This document shows positions 61,266 to 64,000 of a DNA stretch of 64,000 nt, in pieces. The translations under genes and the position numbers were made by a program. Numbering within the stretch: the stretch's first letter is position 1; every line of letters starts with the position of its first letter. The notes below the pieces were generated by a model. It ran no database searches. It was given only the letters and a program-made list of their open reading frames with translations, and was not told the DNA's origin. Source of the stretch: Nematopogon swammerdamellus (taxonomy: Eukaryota; Arthropoda; Insecta; Lepidoptera; Adelidae); the NCBI GenBank assembly GCA_946902875.1, contig OX336359.1, forward strand, positions 1,550,001 to 1,614,000, in the 5' to 3' direction.

Positions 61266-61289
61266 ATGAGAATCATCACTTGCATACGT

Positions 61290-61396
61290 ATAACTGGTGG
61301 CAGTGGGCTGGGCACATCAACCGACAATACGACGACCGTTGGAACGTAAACGGGTCCTGCACTGGCGGCCGTGGACAGCCGAACGCTCGCTCGAAA
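61290..61396 (+). mobile_element. RTE LINE fragment
   Basis: ctggtggcagtgggctgggc, acatcaaccgacaatacgac, gaccgttggaacgtaaacgg, gtcctgcactggcggccgtg. Same region as 61028 but more 5'. It breaks into SINE-A. Confidence 0.65.
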
Positions 61397-61747
61397 CCAT
61401 CGGGATTGGTACCACTGCACTGACTTAAGGTCGGTCGAAAAGGCTATAAGTTCGTGTTTCAGTGTAGCCGGAACGACCAAAGGGAAGTACTGATAACTGT
61501 ATTTCCCTTCCGTTCTTACCTTACTAGATGGTAGGGTTTAACCTACCCGGGTTGGTACCACCGAACTGAATGAAAAGTCGGCTGAAACGGCTATTTAAAT
61601 AGTTCGTGTTATCCGTCCAGTTCAGTGTAGCCGGCACGACCGAAGGGAAGCACTGACGTGGCACCAAGTTCACCCGGTGTTATGGGTTGACATCACGGAT
61701 GTTGTAGGTGATGTAGCCAACCATGTCAGTTTCCATAAAAAAAAAGC
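61397..61747 (+). mobile_element. two SINE-A copies in tandem
   Basis: 61397-61496: ggattggtaccactgcactg to aaagggaagtactgataact, a tail-truncated piece. 61497-61747: atttcccttccgttcttacc, ttactagatggtagggttta, to accatgtcagtttccataaa. Both are plus, overlapping parts of the same family, so the joint arose by insertion or recombination. Confidence 0.82.
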
Positions 61748-61993
61748 GAATCACCCTTCAAACTCGACTGGTACGTAAGTGAATCATCCTTTATATATTA
61801 AGTAAAAGTTCGTCTCGCAAAATTTGCTTAGTCAGTTTCCCTCCATCAGTTAATTTAGAAAACATACGATGTTTTGCATAACTTCTCCCTTACTTCCTTA
61901 CTTCGGAATTAATTAATGCAAGTCACGGAGGAAAAGATACTTATGATTTTTCTTATGAATTTTATACACTCCATATAATATACATTTTAGAGG
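61748..61993. other. no feature recognised
   Basis: Unassigned AT-rich sequence. Confidence 0.3.
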
Positions 61994-62425
61994 TTTTTTT
62001 TTTTATTGAAAGCTTAACTTATGGCGCCGAGCCACCCATAAGGTGTCTAACGACGCCCATGGACATTCGGTCGTATGCGGGGGCTACGAATGCCATGCCG
62101 GCCTGACAGGTGCCCATTCACGCCCCTCTTGAAGGATCCGAGACTGTACTTGGGGTGGAATATATAAGCAGGGAGAGCGTTCCAGAGTTTACCGGTTCTG
62201 TAGAGGAAAGATCTGCAGAATCGATTGGTACGCATCCGCTGTAAATCCAGCGTGTAGGCATGCAATCCCTGCCCAGTGCGTGTGGTGCGGAGGTGGAAAG
62301 GGAACGCCGGGATTGCGTTAAACAGCTCCTCCGAGCACTCCCCATGGAATAAGCGATAGAACACACTTAGGGAGCCGACATCCCTACGGTGTTGCAGTAT
62401 GGTTGCAGTGGTTCTAGATCACGTA
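61994..62425 (-). pseudogene. L1 LINE ORF2 C-terminus and 3'-UTR
   Basis: T-run, attgaaagcttaacttatgg, cgccgagccacccataaggt, then minus-strand coding FYRLFHGECSEELFNAIP, CRSFLYRTGKLWNALPAYI and FHPKYSLGSFKRGVNGHL. About 350 bp of UTR and coding sequence, the longest uninterrupted C-terminus of this family here. Truncated at gttctagatc. Confidence 0.82.
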
Positions 62426-62471
62426 CGGATAGAGTCCCGTATCCGTACAGAAGCCAATACTTTTTTTGCCT

Positions 62472-62793
62472 TTTCTTTATTTTTTTTATGGAACCTGACA
62501 CAGTTGACTACATCACGTACAAAATCCGTGATGTCAGCCTATAACACCGGGTGAACTAGGTGCCATGCCCGTGCTTCCCTAAATTTCATGTCGGCTACAC
62601 TGAACTGGACGGAAAACACGAACTATTTACATAGCCTTTTCGACCGACGTTTCCAGCCCGTGCGGGATAAACCCTACCACCTAGTAAGGTAAGAAGAGAA
62701 GAGACCTACAGTTTTACGTGGAATACGAACCACGGTCAGCCTCCAACGGTCGAGCGGTCACCCATCCAAGTACTGACCGCGCTCAGGGTTATG
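62472..62793 (-). mobile_element. SINE-A, A-box end missing
   Basis: atggaacctgacacagttga to agtactgaccgcgctcaggg. Includes core, B box region and most of the 5S-like segment, but the tRNA-like start is lost. Confidence 0.85.
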
Positions 62794-63959
62794 GATATAT
62801 ATCCCAAAGCTATCTCAAAGAGTTGCTGAATCTAATGGAATAATCGCCACGGAATTCTGATTTGCAGTTTTTTAGTAAATGGATGAAAAACTCATCCCAT
62901 CCGTTTACATCAAAGTGCAGTACGGTTTCAATCCGTGCGCTCTTTATCCGACCACCTGGTAGATCTCTTGTAATTTCTATTCGAACAAAAAGTCACGCCA
63001 TAAACACTCCCTTACAATAAGTATTTCAACTGTTACTTTTAATATTTGTCACAAAACCACGTGAAATGGTCTCAAATACCTCGAATTTCTTTGACCCTTG
63101 CTCACAGGAGAATCGGCCGTGCTGTTAACGAAATAAAGTATAAATTCAACAAATAACATAAGTAAGGGGACAGGAGACCATGAAGCAATATCAAACGGAA
63201 TTCAATAAAAACCCAATAAAGACGCGTGTGTGCGGCCGCTTGTCCATGCACTCTCGAATTCCATTCTCACTTATTTTTTTACATTCTACAAATCTGACAT
63301 TAATATTTTTTTATTCTTGTAAAAAATGTTTTTTTTAACAATAATCATAGATAAACCGGTTTTACCTTATACAACAAAAGAATAGTCAACATCAAAACCC
63401 TATACTTCCTTGATTTGGTCAACAAACTCTATATACATGTATGTAAGAAATATAAATAAAATTTTATATAAATATATATTTTAATTAATTTACCAATAAG
63501 TACCTAAAGGAATAATTTCATTGTATTTTCAATTAATTTTGAAACTTTAAAACCAGTGATCTTACATACCGAATTGTAATTCATTTCATCAAAGTTTTTT
63601 CCTTTGAAGTATAATATATAGTATAACGTTCTTATGTTGAAAATAACAAGAAAAAATTTTATAGAAAGATGTTCGCAACAAAATCAACACGGGACATCAA
63701 AATGATTTTTAAAATAAAATAAAAAATACCAAAACATCCAATGAAATAATCTAAACCAAAAAACAATCTCTGATTCTATAAAATAAAATGTTTCTCTTAC
63801 AAGATAAAATAGTAAACTTAAATTAACCTCACCGAACAAACAAACAAGCCCAATCGTGCTTGTTCTTGGCACCGAAGACGCCCGCAAAAATTCGCATAAA
63901 ATAAAACACTGCGCTCAAATGAATAAAACTACAGTATATTCGTCTTACATTTTAATTTC
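62794..63959. other. AT-rich, no feature recognised
   Basis: No gene, SINE or LINE recognised. A short frame at 63684-63887 has no domain. Confidence 0.35.
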
Positions 63960-64000
63960 ATTTTTTTTTTTATTGACAGCCGGCGCGGGTGTCTGTGACC
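63960..64000 (-). mobile_element. possible L1 LINE 3' end, cut by window edge
   Basis: tttttttttttattgacagc followed by cggcgcgggtgtctgtgacc. The first part equals the antisense start of L1 3' ends (tttttattgacagcgcgaca), but the rest differs, so the subfamily is uncertain. Confidence 0.45.

Overview
This window is eukaryotic, AT-rich and almost wholly made of interspersed repeats. Several families match repeats I know from moth and butterfly genomes: the repeat bounded by GGTTCCGTA with a GCGAGTC/GACTCGC hairpin, the 'aaccgacttcaa' repeat, a MITE with CACTTGCACCAACAC ends, and a Helitron-like end. A lepidopteran insect is therefore the most likely source, by recall of repeat families and not by a search. 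I see no host protein-coding gene, no intact host tRNA or rRNA gene, no operon and no CRISPR array. I use letters for repeat families.

SINE-A has a tRNA-like A box, a segment resembling the 5S rRNA internal promoter, a tRNA-like B box, a core, and an A-rich tail. SINE-B has a tRNA-like head, a core related to that of A, and a different tail. SINE-C joins the hairpin head of family D to the core and tail of A. D is a hairpin-headed retroposon with an (ATGT)n tail. E has a (CAA)n tail, F an (ATGT)n tail. H is tRNA-like. J is a dispersed repeat. K is the GGTTCCGTA repeat. M is the aaccgacttcaa repeat. LINE remnants are L1 (Jockey/CR1-like), L2 (TACA-tailed) and RTE-like.

Layout. 1-4.8 kb: a TIR element, SINE-A, D with a nested K. 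4.8-6.0 kb: a K element with an internal repeat of about 325 bp. 6.7-14.3 kb: K, nested A in B, C, a (GA)59 microsatellite, E inserted in a SINE-A head with a 13-bp target duplication, two opposed M copies. 14.3-15.2 kb: a K-derived array with a 126-bp period. 15.2-26 kb: LINE 3' ends, SINEs, a MITE with perfect 22-bp TIRs, foldbacks. 26-38.9 kb: sparser, with a 26-bp minisatellite, a possible LTR and GC-rich TATA-bearing segment, SINEs, a Helitron-like end and RTE 3' ends. 38.9-46 kb: E/D, B, a 372-bp foldback, then the best preserved element: a non-LTR retrotransposon with a restriction-like endonuclease (R2/R4/Hero group), present as a 5'-truncated copy joined head-to-tail to a complete copy with an intact 1084-codon ORF. 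46-50 kb: K with a 147-bp internal array, tandem MITEs, LINE ends. 50-57.6 kb: a pair of inverted repeats of about 650 bp enclosing L1 pieces in opposite orientations and an ORF1-like gene with one in-frame stop. 57.6-64 kb: further SINE, RTE and L1 ends and a perfect 42-bp palindrome.

The genes do not form a pathway. The probable relation is parasitic: autonomous LINEs supply reverse transcriptase and the SINE-like families exchange heads, cores and tails. The signals most worth following are the shared-core SINE families with swapped heads, the composite tRNA/5S promoter, the tandem endonuclease-LINE, and repeated internal tandem expansion of K.
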